This document shows positions 45,616-53,537 of a stretch of 64,000 nt of DNA, one piece after another; position 1 is the stretch's first letter; each line of letters begins with the position of its first letter. Position numbers and translations under genes: made by a program. The DNA comes from Jeotgalibacillus campisalis. GTDB taxonomy: Bacteria > Bacillota > Bacilli > Bacillales > Jeotgalibacillaceae. Below the pieces are notes generated by a model, which was given only the letters and a program-made list of their open reading frames with translations, was not told the origin of the DNA and searched no databases. Location: contig NZ_JXRR01000008.1 of NCBI RefSeq assembly GCF_000829515.1, forward strand, positions 186,001 through 250,000, given 5' to 3'.

Positions 45616-46014
45616 GTGAATATTAAGAGTAGGATGATAACTATAACTTTTGGCTTAGTAATAATTTTTGTAGCGATTCTTTGTGGAATTTTTTTTTACT
45701 TTGAAGGATATGCGGAAGCAACTGTTTCGAATGAAAAACATCAAACAACGATTGATGAGGTAAACAATCTCTCGGTTGAAATTGAAAATAAAAAATTTCT
45801 AGAAAAAACAGAAGATGAGTTAAAGGAGAGGGGTTATGAACATAGGGGGTTAATTTTGTTACTGCATTCTAAAAATAATAAAACCTTAGAAGTAAAAAAA
45901 AAATCAAGTGCTGCTAACACAGATAATCACCAATTGAAAAAAGACATAGAGGAAATAGTGAATAGTATTGCAGAAAAAAACAATCTTGGGACATTTTTAT
46001 TGAAGATTAATTAA
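45616..46014 (+). CDS. Membrane-anchored small protein, unknown
   Basis: The 132-residue protein starts from a GTG after AAAGGG. One hydrophobic helix (about 9-29) precedes a lysine/glutamate-rich outside domain (KHQTTIDEVNNLS...LKKDIEEIVNSIAEKNN). It may belong to the DUF4030/YjcS-like small exported proteins, but I cannot confirm this. Its own terminator follows. Confidence 0.6.
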   Translation: MNIKSRMITITFGLVIIFVAILCGIFFYFEGYAEATVSNEKHQTTIDEVNNLSVEIENKKFLEKTEDELKERGYEHRGLILLLHSKNNKTLEVKKKSSAANTDNHQLKKDIEEIVNSIAEKNNLGTFLLKIN

Positions 46015-46018
46015 AACT

Positions 46019-46060
46019 AAGCAAGTCCACATTCAATTGGTTGAAGTGGACTTGCCTTTT
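46019..46060 (+). terminator. Terminator
   Basis: GCAAGTCCACATTCAA pairs with TTGAAGTGGACTTGC and is followed by CTTTT. Confidence 0.82.
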
Positions 46061-46163
46061 AAAATATTTTTTTGTCATTTGGTTAAACAATTACAATAGT
46101 GAATGGTTATGGTGGTTTTACAGCTATGATAATAATGATACTCAACATAGATTTGATAGATTC

Positions 46164-47588
46164 TTAATTTAATACAACTGGCTGCCAGAAATAGACGAAT
46201 AGAACAATCACGAAAATGGCAAGGATATTCATCCAGAATCCGGCTTTCACCATATCGTTAATCGTTAGATAGTCCGAGCTGAAAACAGCGGCATTTGGCG
46301 GCGTTGAGATCGGCAGCATAAAGGCGCATGAAGCGGTTAATGCCACGATTGCCATTATGGGATAAGGATCAACACCTATGGCAAGTGCGAGCCCAATGCT
46401 TATCGGGAGGAGCATATTCGATACTGCCGTATTGGACATGATTTCAGTCATGAATAGAACAATAGCAGCAAGAGCAATCAAGATGACGATGAAAGGCAGA
46501 ACACCAAGCCCTTCTAATAATCCGCCGAACCATTCAGTCAGGTTTGAAGATTCAAATGCTGCAGCAAGCGATAGTCCGCCTCCAAACAGCAGCAGAATGC
46601 CCCACGGAAGCTCCTTCATATCCTTCCATATCATGAGTCCCCCTTTTTCCTGTCTAGCCGGGAAAAGAAACATGGAGACAGCGCCGATCATGGAAATTGA
46701 GGTATCAGAAAGCGTATACGCTTCCGGTAAAAATCCGCTGGACATCCAAAGGAAACCAACGACAGAGAAAACGGTTAATACGGCTTTTTCCTCGTAAGAC
46801 ATCGGTCCAAGCTCTTTTAACTGATCTTTCGCAAAGTCGGAGGAGATCTCCTTTTGGTTTTCTACTTTAAATTGAATTTTCGTCATGTAAAAGTACATTC
46901 CCGTAAGTAAAATAAGCGTCAGTGGAAAGCCGAATAAAAACCAGTCAAAGAAGCTTACGGTGCGGTCTAAGCTGTTAGAAGCAACCGCAACAAAAACAGC
47001 GTTTGGCACAGATCCTATAATCGTCGCAAGACCACCGATGGAAGCGGCATAGGCGACCGTCAGCAGCAGACTCTTCGCAAAACGGTTAAGCGAGGCCTCA
47101 TCAAAAAAGTTTTTTTCTTTAATTTCTTCTATTAATGCTAAAGCAATCGGGAGCATCATAAGTGCTGTCGCTGCATTCGAGATCCACATCGACAGTCCCG
47201 CGGTGGCGATAATAATGCCGAGGATAATCCGCTGACTGCCGGTACCGACATAAGATAAAATAAACATGGCTATTCTTCTATGTAAATTCCATTTCTGAAT
47301 CGCGAGCGCAATCGTAAAACCGCCCATATACATAAAGACAATCGGATCGGCATAGGCCATCGCTGCCGTACTCTGATCAGCGCCGCCAGCAATCGGAAGC
47401 AAAAAAATCGGCATGAGAGACGTTGCGGGAATCGGCATTGCTTCTGTAATCCACCAGGCAGCCACCCAGAGCGTCACCGCAAGCACAGCCCTTGGCTCAT
47501 CCCCTAATCCCGTGATAGAGGGGATAAAATAAAAAATAGCAAACAGCAAAGGCCCTAAAAACAGTCCTATTTTTTGTCTGGTCTCCAC
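46164..47588 (-). CDS. DASS-family dicarboxylate/sodium or anion symporter
   Basis: The 474-residue protein has about 11-12 hydrophobic segments and the two substrate-binding Ser-Asn repeats of the divalent anion:Na+ symporter family: ISNAATALMMLPIA in the first half and MSNTAVSNMLLPISIG in the second. WWITEAMPIPATSL is also typical. It probably takes up C4-dicarboxylates with sodium, like SdcS. The GTG at 47588 lies after AGGAGGAG; the longer frame adds 17 codons without a ribosome site. Confidence 0.92.
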   Translation of the reverse strand: METRQKIGLFLGPLLFAIFYFIPSITGLGDEPRAVLAVTLWVAAWWITEAMPIPATSLMPIFLLPIAGGADQSTAAMAYADPIVFMYMGGFTIALAIQKWNLHRRIAMFILSYVGTGSQRIILGIIIATAGLSMWISNAATALMMLPIALALIEEIKEKNFFDEASLNRFAKSLLLTVAYAASIGGLATIIGSVPNAVFVAVASNSLDRTVSFFDWFLFGFPLTLILLTGMYFYMTKIQFKVENQKEISSDFAKDQLKELGPMSYEEKAVLTVFSVVGFLWMSSGFLPEAYTLSDTSISMIGAVSMFLFPARQEKGGLMIWKDMKELPWGILLLFGGGLSLAAAFESSNLTEWFGGLLEGLGVLPFIVILIALAAIVLFMTEIMSNTAVSNMLLPISIGLALAIGVDPYPIMAIVALTASCAFMLPISTPPNAAVFSSDYLTINDMVKAGFWMNILAIFVIVLFVYFWQPVVLN

Positions 47589-47921
47589 ATGATACTCCTC
47601 CTTTTTTTGAAAGCGTTTGCGAAAAGGTAAAGGTACCATATAGCTGGAAAAAAGTAAATATACCTGAATACTAGAATGCTAGAGTTGGAGTGCTTAACAA
47701 AGGAGATGCAAAAGAATAAAAGATGAAACATTACCGAGATTAGACCGCACGAGCGAAGACTAAAATATTTTTTCCATAAACTGGTATTCTCTTGATTTTG
47801 GTATGATAAAGTCTGGGTATAATGACTTATTTTTCTAGTTTGATAGGTTCCTGATTGCCTGCCTAAACCTTCCAATTATAAAATGGAAGAAAATAGTCCA
47901 GGTGGTAAAGGAAGTGAAACA
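47589..47921. other. Divergent promoter region, transporter / LXG toxin
   Basis: About 330 bases between the divergent transporter and toxin genes. A TTGATTTTGG...TATAAT-like arrangement lies near 47790-47823 for the toxin. No gene or repeat seen. Confidence 0.4.
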
Positions 47922-49853
47922 ATGTCTCAAACTGTCCGATATGATGCTGAGGCTCTGCAGACGACGATGGAGGAACGTGTGAGCCAGTATGAGAGTTTCA
48001 AGGAAAAGCTGGTGGTACTGAGGGAAAAGATGTTGGCGGTGACGGAGCTTGGTGATGCGTTCGAAGGAGAAAGCGCAACGAATATTAAGAATCTTTACCG
48101 TCACCAAAGTGAGATTGTGACATTATGGATTCAATTAGCAGAGCAACAGATTGCGTTTATGGGTGATGTGGGAGCAATGGCAGAGGACCGAACTTTAGGC
48201 GGCAATACCTTTATTGATGTTCCTTTTGCAGACAGTGATCTCCAGACTGCTCATATCAGATCCACCCAAATGGTCAGTCTGCAGCATGAGGATTTATCCG
48301 CTATTCTATCGAGCATCAGCGACCTGATTTCGCTTGAGCCCTACTCTCCAACTGAGGTGGAAATGGCCCTTGAAGACGCCAAACACTCACGCTTGGATAC
48401 CGTGGAGGCAGTAGAGGAATACGATCAGTCGCTCACAAGTGAATATGAGCTTTCTGAAGAAGGACAAATCTATCTTTCTGGTCGCTTTAATGAACTTGTG
48501 AATGCTACGATGCAAGGAGCATCCATTGTTCCCATGTCATTTAATGCAGCTTCCATTGAAGCAGGCGAGTTATATCAGGTAAAGGATGAAGTTCAGCAGC
48601 GGAGTGTGGACTACATTACCTATAAAGAAGAACAGCAGCAAGTGCGGGAAGCGCAGGCAAAACAGGCAGAACTAGACGCCCGTCCATGGTATGAAAAAGC
48701 GTGGGACACAGGCACCGTATTTGTAGGGGAAATCAGCGGGTATTATGACAGCAAACGGGCAGCAACTGGAATTGACCCTGTAACAGGTGAAGAACTGACA
48801 GAAACGCAGCGCGCAACCGCAGCAGCACTAGCCGCCGCAGGATTTATCCCCGTCGTCGGCTGGGGAGGCAGGCTGGTTAAAGGCGGAAAAGCTATATACA
48901 ATACCTCTAAAGGAGTCAATGCAGCCACTCATTCTTTGGATGCCTACAAATCGACTAAATCATTAAGCGCACTCGAAAAAACCGAATTTGGTATCTATGG
49001 TCTCGTCAGTGCGAATGGAATGACTGAATATATGACAGGACGCGACCTGATGGGCAACGAACTGACAGATGAACAGCGGAATGCGAGTTTACTTCAAAGC
49101 ACGCTTTTACTGGGCGGAACGGCATTTGCTATGAGAGGGACTACAAACGTCCTACAGGATATGAAATCTGCTGGAAACACGATCTCATCCGGCTCTAAGC
49201 ACGTCACTTCGCAACTGAGTAATGCAACTGCCCATTTATCGACGCTGGCTAACCGAGTCGCTCCACAGAATAGTGAAAAAGCGGAGCAGGTCTTGATGGT
49301 GAATGGACAAAGACAACATCTGACTAACGTTGATGGTAATCCATCAACATCTCGTGCCAATGATGCAGCCGGAGATATTAAAAGAATTAGTGAAGCAGAT
49401 CAAAAAAAGCTAGAAAGCTGGAACTATGCTCCTAATGAAGAGAAGTATCTAAAGTATAAGGAAACATTTGATAATCCGAAATATTATAATCAGGAAACAG
49501 GAGATATTAACTGGCCGCCAAATGATGGTTTTGAAGGAGAACCAGCAATTATGAAGATTGAAACAGGTACTTTAATAGATCGATATGGCGGACCAGGCGG
49601 TAACTTTTTCTCACCTGAAGGAGTACCTTATGACAATAGAGCTTTAGCATTACATAGTGATGAAGCTGACTATTATGTATACAAAGTAATAGAAGAGTTT
49701 GAGGTAACGGGTGGAAAAGCAGCTCCTTGGTTTGATAAACCTGGGGGGGGAACTCAATTCATAAAGTATCATGAGAACGGAGAAATGTATTCTATAGCCG
49801 AATTAGTCAGAGACGAATATATTGAGTTAGTCTCAATAAGAAAAGGTGGTTAA
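47922..49853 (+). CDS. LXG polymorphic toxin with C-terminal TNT (NAD+ glycohydrolase) domain
   Basis: The 643-residue protein begins with an LXG domain (about 1-200; VRYDAEALQTTMEERVSQYESFKEKL, ELGDAFEGESATNIKNLY), the type VII secretion signal of Bacillota toxins. A middle region (about 270-400) resembles the pre-toxin TG segment (YYDSKRAATGIDPVTGEELT) with a hydrophobic AAAGFIPVVGWGGRL stretch. The last 100 residues match the tuberculosis necrotizing toxin fold: DRYGGPGGNFFSPEGVPYDNRALA and AAPWFDKPGGGTQF, with Arg554, Arg573 and Gln612 at the positions of the TNT active-site residues. TNT enzymes destroy NAD(P)+ in the target cell. The start at 47922 has AAAGGA upstream. An immunity gene follows two bases later. 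Confidence 0.9.
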   Translation: MSQTVRYDAEALQTTMEERVSQYESFKEKLVVLREKMLAVTELGDAFEGESATNIKNLYRHQSEIVTLWIQLAEQQIAFMGDVGAMAEDRTLGGNTFIDVPFADSDLQTAHIRSTQMVSLQHEDLSAILSSISDLISLEPYSPTEVEMALEDAKHSRLDTVEAVEEYDQSLTSEYELSEEGQIYLSGRFNELVNATMQGASIVPMSFNAASIEAGELYQVKDEVQQRSVDYITYKEEQQQVREAQAKQAELDARPWYEKAWDTGTVFVGEISGYYDSKRAATGIDPVTGEELTETQRATAAALAAAGFIPVVGWGGRLVKGGKAIYNTSKGVNAATHSLDAYKSTKSLSALEKTEFGIYGLVSANGMTEYMTGRDLMGNELTDEQRNASLLQSTLLLGGTAFAMRGTTNVLQDMKSAGNTISSGSKHVTSQLSNATAHLSTLANRVAPQNSEKAEQVLMVNGQRQHLTNVDGNPSTSRANDAAGDIKRISEADQKKLESWNYAPNEEKYLKYKETFDNPKYYNQETGDINWPPNDGFEGEPAIMKIETGTLIDRYGGPGGNFFSPEGVPYDNRALALHSDEADYYVYKVIEEFEVTGGKAAPWFDKPGGGTQFIKYHENGEMYSIAELVRDEYIELVSIRKGG

Positions 49854-49855
49854 TC

Positions 49856-50488
49856 ATGAAGTTTATTGATCTTGAAAACACTATTTCCGGTAAATACAGT
49901 GTAAAGAAAAGAGAAGGAAACGGAGAAACAGTCATTCTACTTTACCCTAATAATCCGGATGGAAGTCCTAATCTTGATGGAGGTTACCATCTGGTAGGAA
50001 ATCATTCAGAGAAAGATTGGAAACTCTATGAAATTCAAAGAGATAAGAAGTTTTTAAAAGCAGTTTTTCCTCGTGAGGAACCAGGATTATTAGGGCTTTA
50101 TTTAGCAGTAAAAAAAGTGTATGAACATAAGCAATCCGACTTTGACCGGGAAATGAAAAACAAGTTGAGAAATATAAATCAACCTGGAGAAGGCATTGAT
50201 TTATTAGAGCAGCAGTTTGATAAAAACCTATTTTCATTTAATAAAGAAACAGAGGGAGCAATTACTATTTTTCAAGAAGGTACGGAATTTAGTGTGTGCT
50301 ATATTTCAACTTTAGGAGAGTGTGTTCCGATCACGAAGAACAGACCCCTGCAGAGTGCATTTTCGGCTGCTTATAATTATTGCCAGCTGCTTACCGTGTT
50401 TTCAGAACTACTTAAAGATTGGAAGGGAAGTCTTCAGCTAACATTGGCCGAAGAAGAAAAAGTGAAGAGAATTTTTCTGGGTAAATAA
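49856..50488 (+). CDS. Probable immunity protein for the TNT toxin
   Basis: The 210-residue soluble protein begins two bases after the toxin stop, with AAAAGGTGG as ribosome site at the toxin end. It has no signal peptide, as expected for a cytoplasmic inhibitor. An N-terminal strand-rich half (SGKYSVKKREGNGETVILLY) and a helical C-terminus (LLTVFSELLKDW) are visible. I do not recognise a named immunity family; the role is inferred from position and toxin pairing. Confidence 0.75.
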   Translation: MKFIDLENTISGKYSVKKREGNGETVILLYPNNPDGSPNLDGGYHLVGNHSEKDWKLYEIQRDKKFLKAVFPREEPGLLGLYLAVKKVYEHKQSDFDREMKNKLRNINQPGEGIDLLEQQFDKNLFSFNKETEGAITIFQEGTEFSVCYISTLGECVPITKNRPLQSAFSAAYNYCQLLTVFSELLKDWKGSLQLTLAEEEKVKRIFLGK

Positions 50489-50575
50489 ATTGGCAACAAG
50501 GCGAATCAGGTCACAATCCCTTTTCTAACAGACTGTAAGTGATTATCCAGAAAGCTTTAATCGCTATAATAAAGG

Positions 50576-50604
50576 TTGACGTTAAAAGCTCCCTATGGCA
50601 AAAT
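50576..50604 (+). promoter_or_regulatory. Promoter of the T-box leader
   Basis: TTGACG (50576-50581) is followed after 17 bases by CAAAAT (50599-50604), a moderate sigma-A -10. Transcription would begin near 50611, just before the T-box stem I. Confidence 0.5.
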
Positions 50605-50611
50605 AATTGTA

Positions 50612-50906
50612 ATTTTAAGAAAAAAGGCTGGGAAGAGAAGAGTAGGCAAGGCTGCGTTGACAAAGAGAACTCCGGTTGCTGGGAAGGAGGGAGACGGGCT
50701 TGCTGAACAAAGACTTGGAGCTGCGCAGGGAATCTGTTTTTGCAGAGGATGATGCGACGGGATCTCCCGTTATAGAGATAAGGTATACGCTGAAACCTGG
50801 CCGTACCTGATGAGGTTGATATGGCGATGTATCAATAAACTGAGGTGGTAACGCGGAAACTTCCGTCCTCAAGATAATTTTATCTTGGGGGGCGGGAGTT
50901 TTTTGT
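50612..50906 (+). ncRNA. T-box riboswitch leader upstream of a GNAT acetyltransferase; apparent Gln (CAA) specifier
   Basis: The leader has all T-box marks. The specifier-loop AGTA is at 50641-50644; the stem GCAAG (50646-50650) pairs with CTTGC (50699-50703); then come GAA (50705-50707) and codon CAA (50708-50710) followed by A, the order used in studied glycine T-boxes. Distal AGAGA (50664-50668) and GCTGGGAAGGAGGGA follow the usual T-loop pattern. The T-box itself, GAGGTGGTAACGCGG, is at 50842-50856, with antiterminator partner CCGTCCTC (50863-50870). The competing terminator is 50863-50906 with a T6 tail. Uncharged tRNA should switch the gene on. CAA means glutamine; the T-box UGGU would best fit a tRNA with discriminator A, so the amino acid is not settled. 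Confidence 0.9.
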
Positions 50907-50931
50907 TGTACAAAAAAAGGGAGGGATTAAG

Positions 50932-51504
50932 TTGAATCCATTATTAATTGAAGTACCGGAGAGAATCGAGACAGAGCGATTGGTATTGCGGATGCCACGG
51001 CCGGGTGACGGAGAAAAAGTAAATGAAGCGATCAGGCATTCGATCCATGAGCTGCGGCCCTGGCTGGGATTTGCACAAAGCATGCCAACTGTGGAAGAAA
51101 CGGAAATCAATACACGGGAAGCGCATATAAAATTTTTATCCAGAGAAGCACTAAGGTATTTGATTTTCTTAAAAGACACAGGGGAGTTCGTTGGTTCCTC
51201 CGGCTTTCACAATATCAGGTGGGAGATGCCGAAAGTGGAATTGGGATACTGGATGGACACCCGTATGAGCGGAAAAGGGCTTATGACAGAGGCGGTCGGG
51301 GCATTGACACAATTTGCCCTTTCAGACCTGGGATGCAAAAGGGTGGAAATTCAGTGTGAAAAAGAAAATCTGAAAAGCCGCAACCTGGCAGAAAGGCTTG
51401 GATTTGATCTGGAAGGGATTCTTAGAAATGAAGACCTTTCTGTGGACGGAAAAAGACTGACGGATACTTATATTTATGCAAGAGTACAGGATTTAAATCT
51501 TTAG
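50932..51504 (+). CDS. GNAT N-acetyltransferase under T-box control (RimJ/RimL-like)
   Basis: The 190-residue protein starts from TTG after AAAGGGAGGG. It has the RimJ/RimL pattern: ETERLVLRMPRPGDGEKV, the acetyl-CoA site YWMDTRMSGKGLMTEAVGAL (about 103-122), and KRVEIQCEKENLKSRNLAERLGFDLEG. It acetylates an unknown amine. Control by an amino-acid-starvation riboswitch is not expected for this family. One explanation is detoxification of an inhibitor of tRNA charging, since RimL-type enzymes can acetylate such inhibitors (microcin C type); that is a hypothesis. Confidence 0.88.
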   Translation: MNPLLIEVPERIETERLVLRMPRPGDGEKVNEAIRHSIHELRPWLGFAQSMPTVEETEINTREAHIKFLSREALRYLIFLKDTGEFVGSSGFHNIRWEMPKVELGYWMDTRMSGKGLMTEAVGALTQFALSDLGCKRVEIQCEKENLKSRNLAERLGFDLEGILRNEDLSVDGKRLTDTYIYARVQDLNL

Positions 51505-51620
51505 ATTTTAAGCTTAGCTATTTCAATTAACTGCAATCGTTTATTTCAAGAGGTTAACAAAATAAATTTATAGATAAAATTATTTCATGGCATACAAATA
51601 TATAGTAGTATGCTATATTA

Positions 51621-51646
51621 TATCTAAAAGATATATCTTTTAGATA
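51621..51646 (+). promoter_or_regulatory. Perfect 26-bp palindrome, probable PadR operator
   Basis: A perfect palindrome with half-site TATCTAAAAGATA lies 15 bases before the PadR gene start and overlaps the expected promoter. AT-rich inverted repeats of this kind are usual PadR autoregulatory sites. Confidence 0.75.
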
Positions 51647-51660
51647 GTAAGGGTGATAGG

Positions 51661-52218
51661 ATGAAAAAGGAAAATTATACTCCATATGTAATATTGGGAT
51701 TACTTACGACAGGTTGTTCAACGGGTTACTCCATAAAGCAAATGATTGATAAAAGCCTTAACCATTTTTGGAAGATCAGTTATGGTCAAATCTATCCCAC
51801 ATTAAAAAAGTTAGTGAAAGAAGAACTTGCTACAGTAAGTGTCACATCTCAAGAAGATAGACCAGAAAAGAAAGAATATAAAATCACTGCTAGAGGGAAA
51901 CAAGAGTTGCTTACATGGCTTCAAAATCCTATTAGGGAGCTAACCACTGAAAGAAATGAGGTTTTGCTTAAAATATTTTTTAGCCGACATCAGGAAATAG
52001 ATAACTCAATCGAACTTCTTGATCATCATTACTCTATGCTTCTGAATCGATACAATATATTAGTAAGCATAGAAAAAAATGTGAGCACTCAATCTAACAA
52101 TGATGAAGATTCTGTATATTGGATCATGACTCTTGATTACGGATTAAAGACAACTAAAGCTGCGATGGAATGGTGCGAAGAAACGAAGGTGAAACTACTT
52201 CGTAATAAGGGGGAATAG
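51661..52218 (+). CDS. PadR-family transcriptional regulator
   Basis: The 185-residue protein has the PadR winged helix (PYVILGLLTTGCSTGYSIKQMIDKSLNHFWKISYGQIYPTLKKLVKEELAT, wing EYKITARGKQELLTWL) and a C-terminal helical Vir_act_alpha_C-like dimer domain. It probably represses itself and the DUF4188 gene two bases downstream. Its place beside a phosphopantetheinyl transferase and a PKS/NRPS locus makes pathway control possible but unproven. Confidence 0.92.
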   Translation: MKKENYTPYVILGLLTTGCSTGYSIKQMIDKSLNHFWKISYGQIYPTLKKLVKEELATVSVTSQEDRPEKKEYKITARGKQELLTWLQNPIRELTTERNEVLLKIFFSRHQEIDNSIELLDHHYSMLLNRYNILVSIEKNVSTQSNNDEDSVYWIMTLDYGLKTTKAAMEWCEETKVKLLRNKGE

Positions 52219-52220
52219 TT

Positions 52221-52700
52221 TTGGGACCAAAAGTTTTTCCAGGGCGTTTTACCGTTGAAAATGAAGGTGATTTTACAGTATTTTTAATTGGTATGCGAAT
52301 TAATAAATTGAGTGCTATTCATAAGTGGCTGCCTGTTGTGTTAGCAATGCCGCCAATGATTCAAGAACTTTACACAAATAAAAATATAGGCTGCTTAGGT
52401 ATGGAGAACTTTGCAAATTTCCGCACGGTGCTTATGGTTCAATATTGGCGTTCTGAGGAAGATCTGATGAGCTATGCGAAAAGTGGTAGACATTTAAAGG
52501 CTTGGGCTAATTTCAATAAAAAGGTAGGCAACAATCATGCAGTAGGAATCTATCATGAAACATATAATGTTACAAAAGAAAATTTTGAAGTATTTTATGG
52601 GAATATGCCTAGATTTGGATTGGGTAAGGCGATGAATCACACACCTGTTACGGCTGATACTCATACTGCAAAAGATCGCTTAAGAAAACAGCGTATGTAA
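52221..52700 (+). CDS. DUF4188 (monooxygenase-like) protein
   Basis: The 159-residue protein starts from a TTG at 52221 with AAGGGGG upstream. It has the DUF4188 pattern: FPGRFTVENEGDFTVFLIGMRINKL, then MVQYWRSEEDLMSYAKSGRHLKAWANF and VGIYHETYNV. It resembles ferredoxin-like fold monooxygenases and is commonly paired with a regulator. Substrate unknown. It is co-transcribed with padR and followed by a terminator. Confidence 0.8.
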   Translation: MGPKVFPGRFTVENEGDFTVFLIGMRINKLSAIHKWLPVVLAMPPMIQELYTNKNIGCLGMENFANFRTVLMVQYWRSEEDLMSYAKSGRHLKAWANFNKKVGNNHAVGIYHETYNVTKENFEVFYGNMPRFGLGKAMNHTPVTADTHTAKDRLRKQRM

Positions 52701-52713
52701 CTTTATTAATGAT

Positions 52714-52750
52714 AAGAGACGCATATCCTTATAGGATATGCGTCTTTCTT
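52714..52750. terminator. Terminator between convergent genes
   Basis: AGACGCATATCC pairs with GGATATGCGTCT, flanked by A and T rich ends. It lies between the DUF4188 gene and the converging phosphopantetheinyl transferase gene. Confidence 0.82.
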
Positions 52751-52755
52751 GTGGT

Positions 52756-53442
52756 TCACCGATTTACTAAAAGTTCGTTGAAAGAAACTTCCTCGAACGA
52801 CGCAGGAGGATATACCACGCCACTGCATATAACTAAAATGTATTTATCTGAATAATAGTAAGTATTAAAATAATAGTTTACTCCTTGATAACAAAGCTCA
52901 TTTGTTAAAAACTTCTCTTCTTCGTGATAATGAACAACCGAAAAAGAATCTAAAGATAGGGATAACCCTGCGCCAATATTCTTTATAAGGCTTTCTTTTC
53001 GAGTCCAAATTTCAAAAAAAGCCTGCTTTTGATATTGCGAAGGTAAATTTAGAATGTAGTTCTTTTCAAGTTGAGTAAAATTACTAATAATTAACGGGAT
53101 ATCAATAGACCTTATAAATTCAATATCTATTCCAACAGCCATATTAGAATAGCAAACTGTCACGATTTCATGAGAATGAGAGATATTAAAGTGTATATTA
53201 TCGTGACTTAACAAATAAGGTTTTCCATAGTAATTGTATCCAAAAATTAGTTCTCTCCTTGGAATATTTAAGTGTTGACTAAGCTTTTCTTTTATAAGTA
53301 TCTCACCAAGTAATGTTCTAATTCTATCTTTTTTGTTATAGTATTTCAGTACTTTTATTTTTCTTGAAACAGGAATTTCATCTAAAAGGTAGTCAAATAT
53401 CTCATCATTTATATCACTGATCTTCATTACAAATATTTTCAT
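52756..53442 (-). CDS. Sfp-type 4'-phosphopantetheinyl transferase
   Basis: The 228-residue enzyme attaches the phosphopantetheine arm of CoA to carrier-protein serines. Family motifs are HFNISHSHEIV, the metal-binding AVGIDIEFIR (about 105-114) and EIWTRKESLIKNIGAGL (about 148-164, W-x3-KES). The size matches Sfp. The ATG follows AGAGGG. Together with the adjacent PKS/NRPS it almost certainly activates their ACP and PCP domains. Its low GC resembles that of the synthase genes. Confidence 0.94.
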   Translation of the reverse strand: MKIFVMKISDINDEIFDYLLDEIPVSRKIKVLKYYNKKDRIRTLLGEILIKEKLSQHLNIPRRELIFGYNYYGKPYLLSHDNIHFNISHSHEIVTVCYSNMAVGIDIEFIRSIDIPLIISNFTQLEKNYILNLPSQYQKQAFFEIWTRKESLIKNIGAGLSLSLDSFSVVHYHEEEKFLTNELCYQGVNYYFNTYYYSDKYILVICSGVVYPPASFEEVSFNELLVNR

Positions 53443-53537
53443 TGTGTAGACCCTCTACTTTACACCACATATAGCCAAAAGGATTGTTGTATTAATATTA
53501 TTTTCATCCTGTTCATACTATATCCATGAAAAATAAT

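Noticed and set aside
47589-50488. A complete type VII secretion locus
   Set aside because: Only the LXG effector and its neighbour are present; no EssC/YukB-type ATPase or WXG100 gene was seen in the window.
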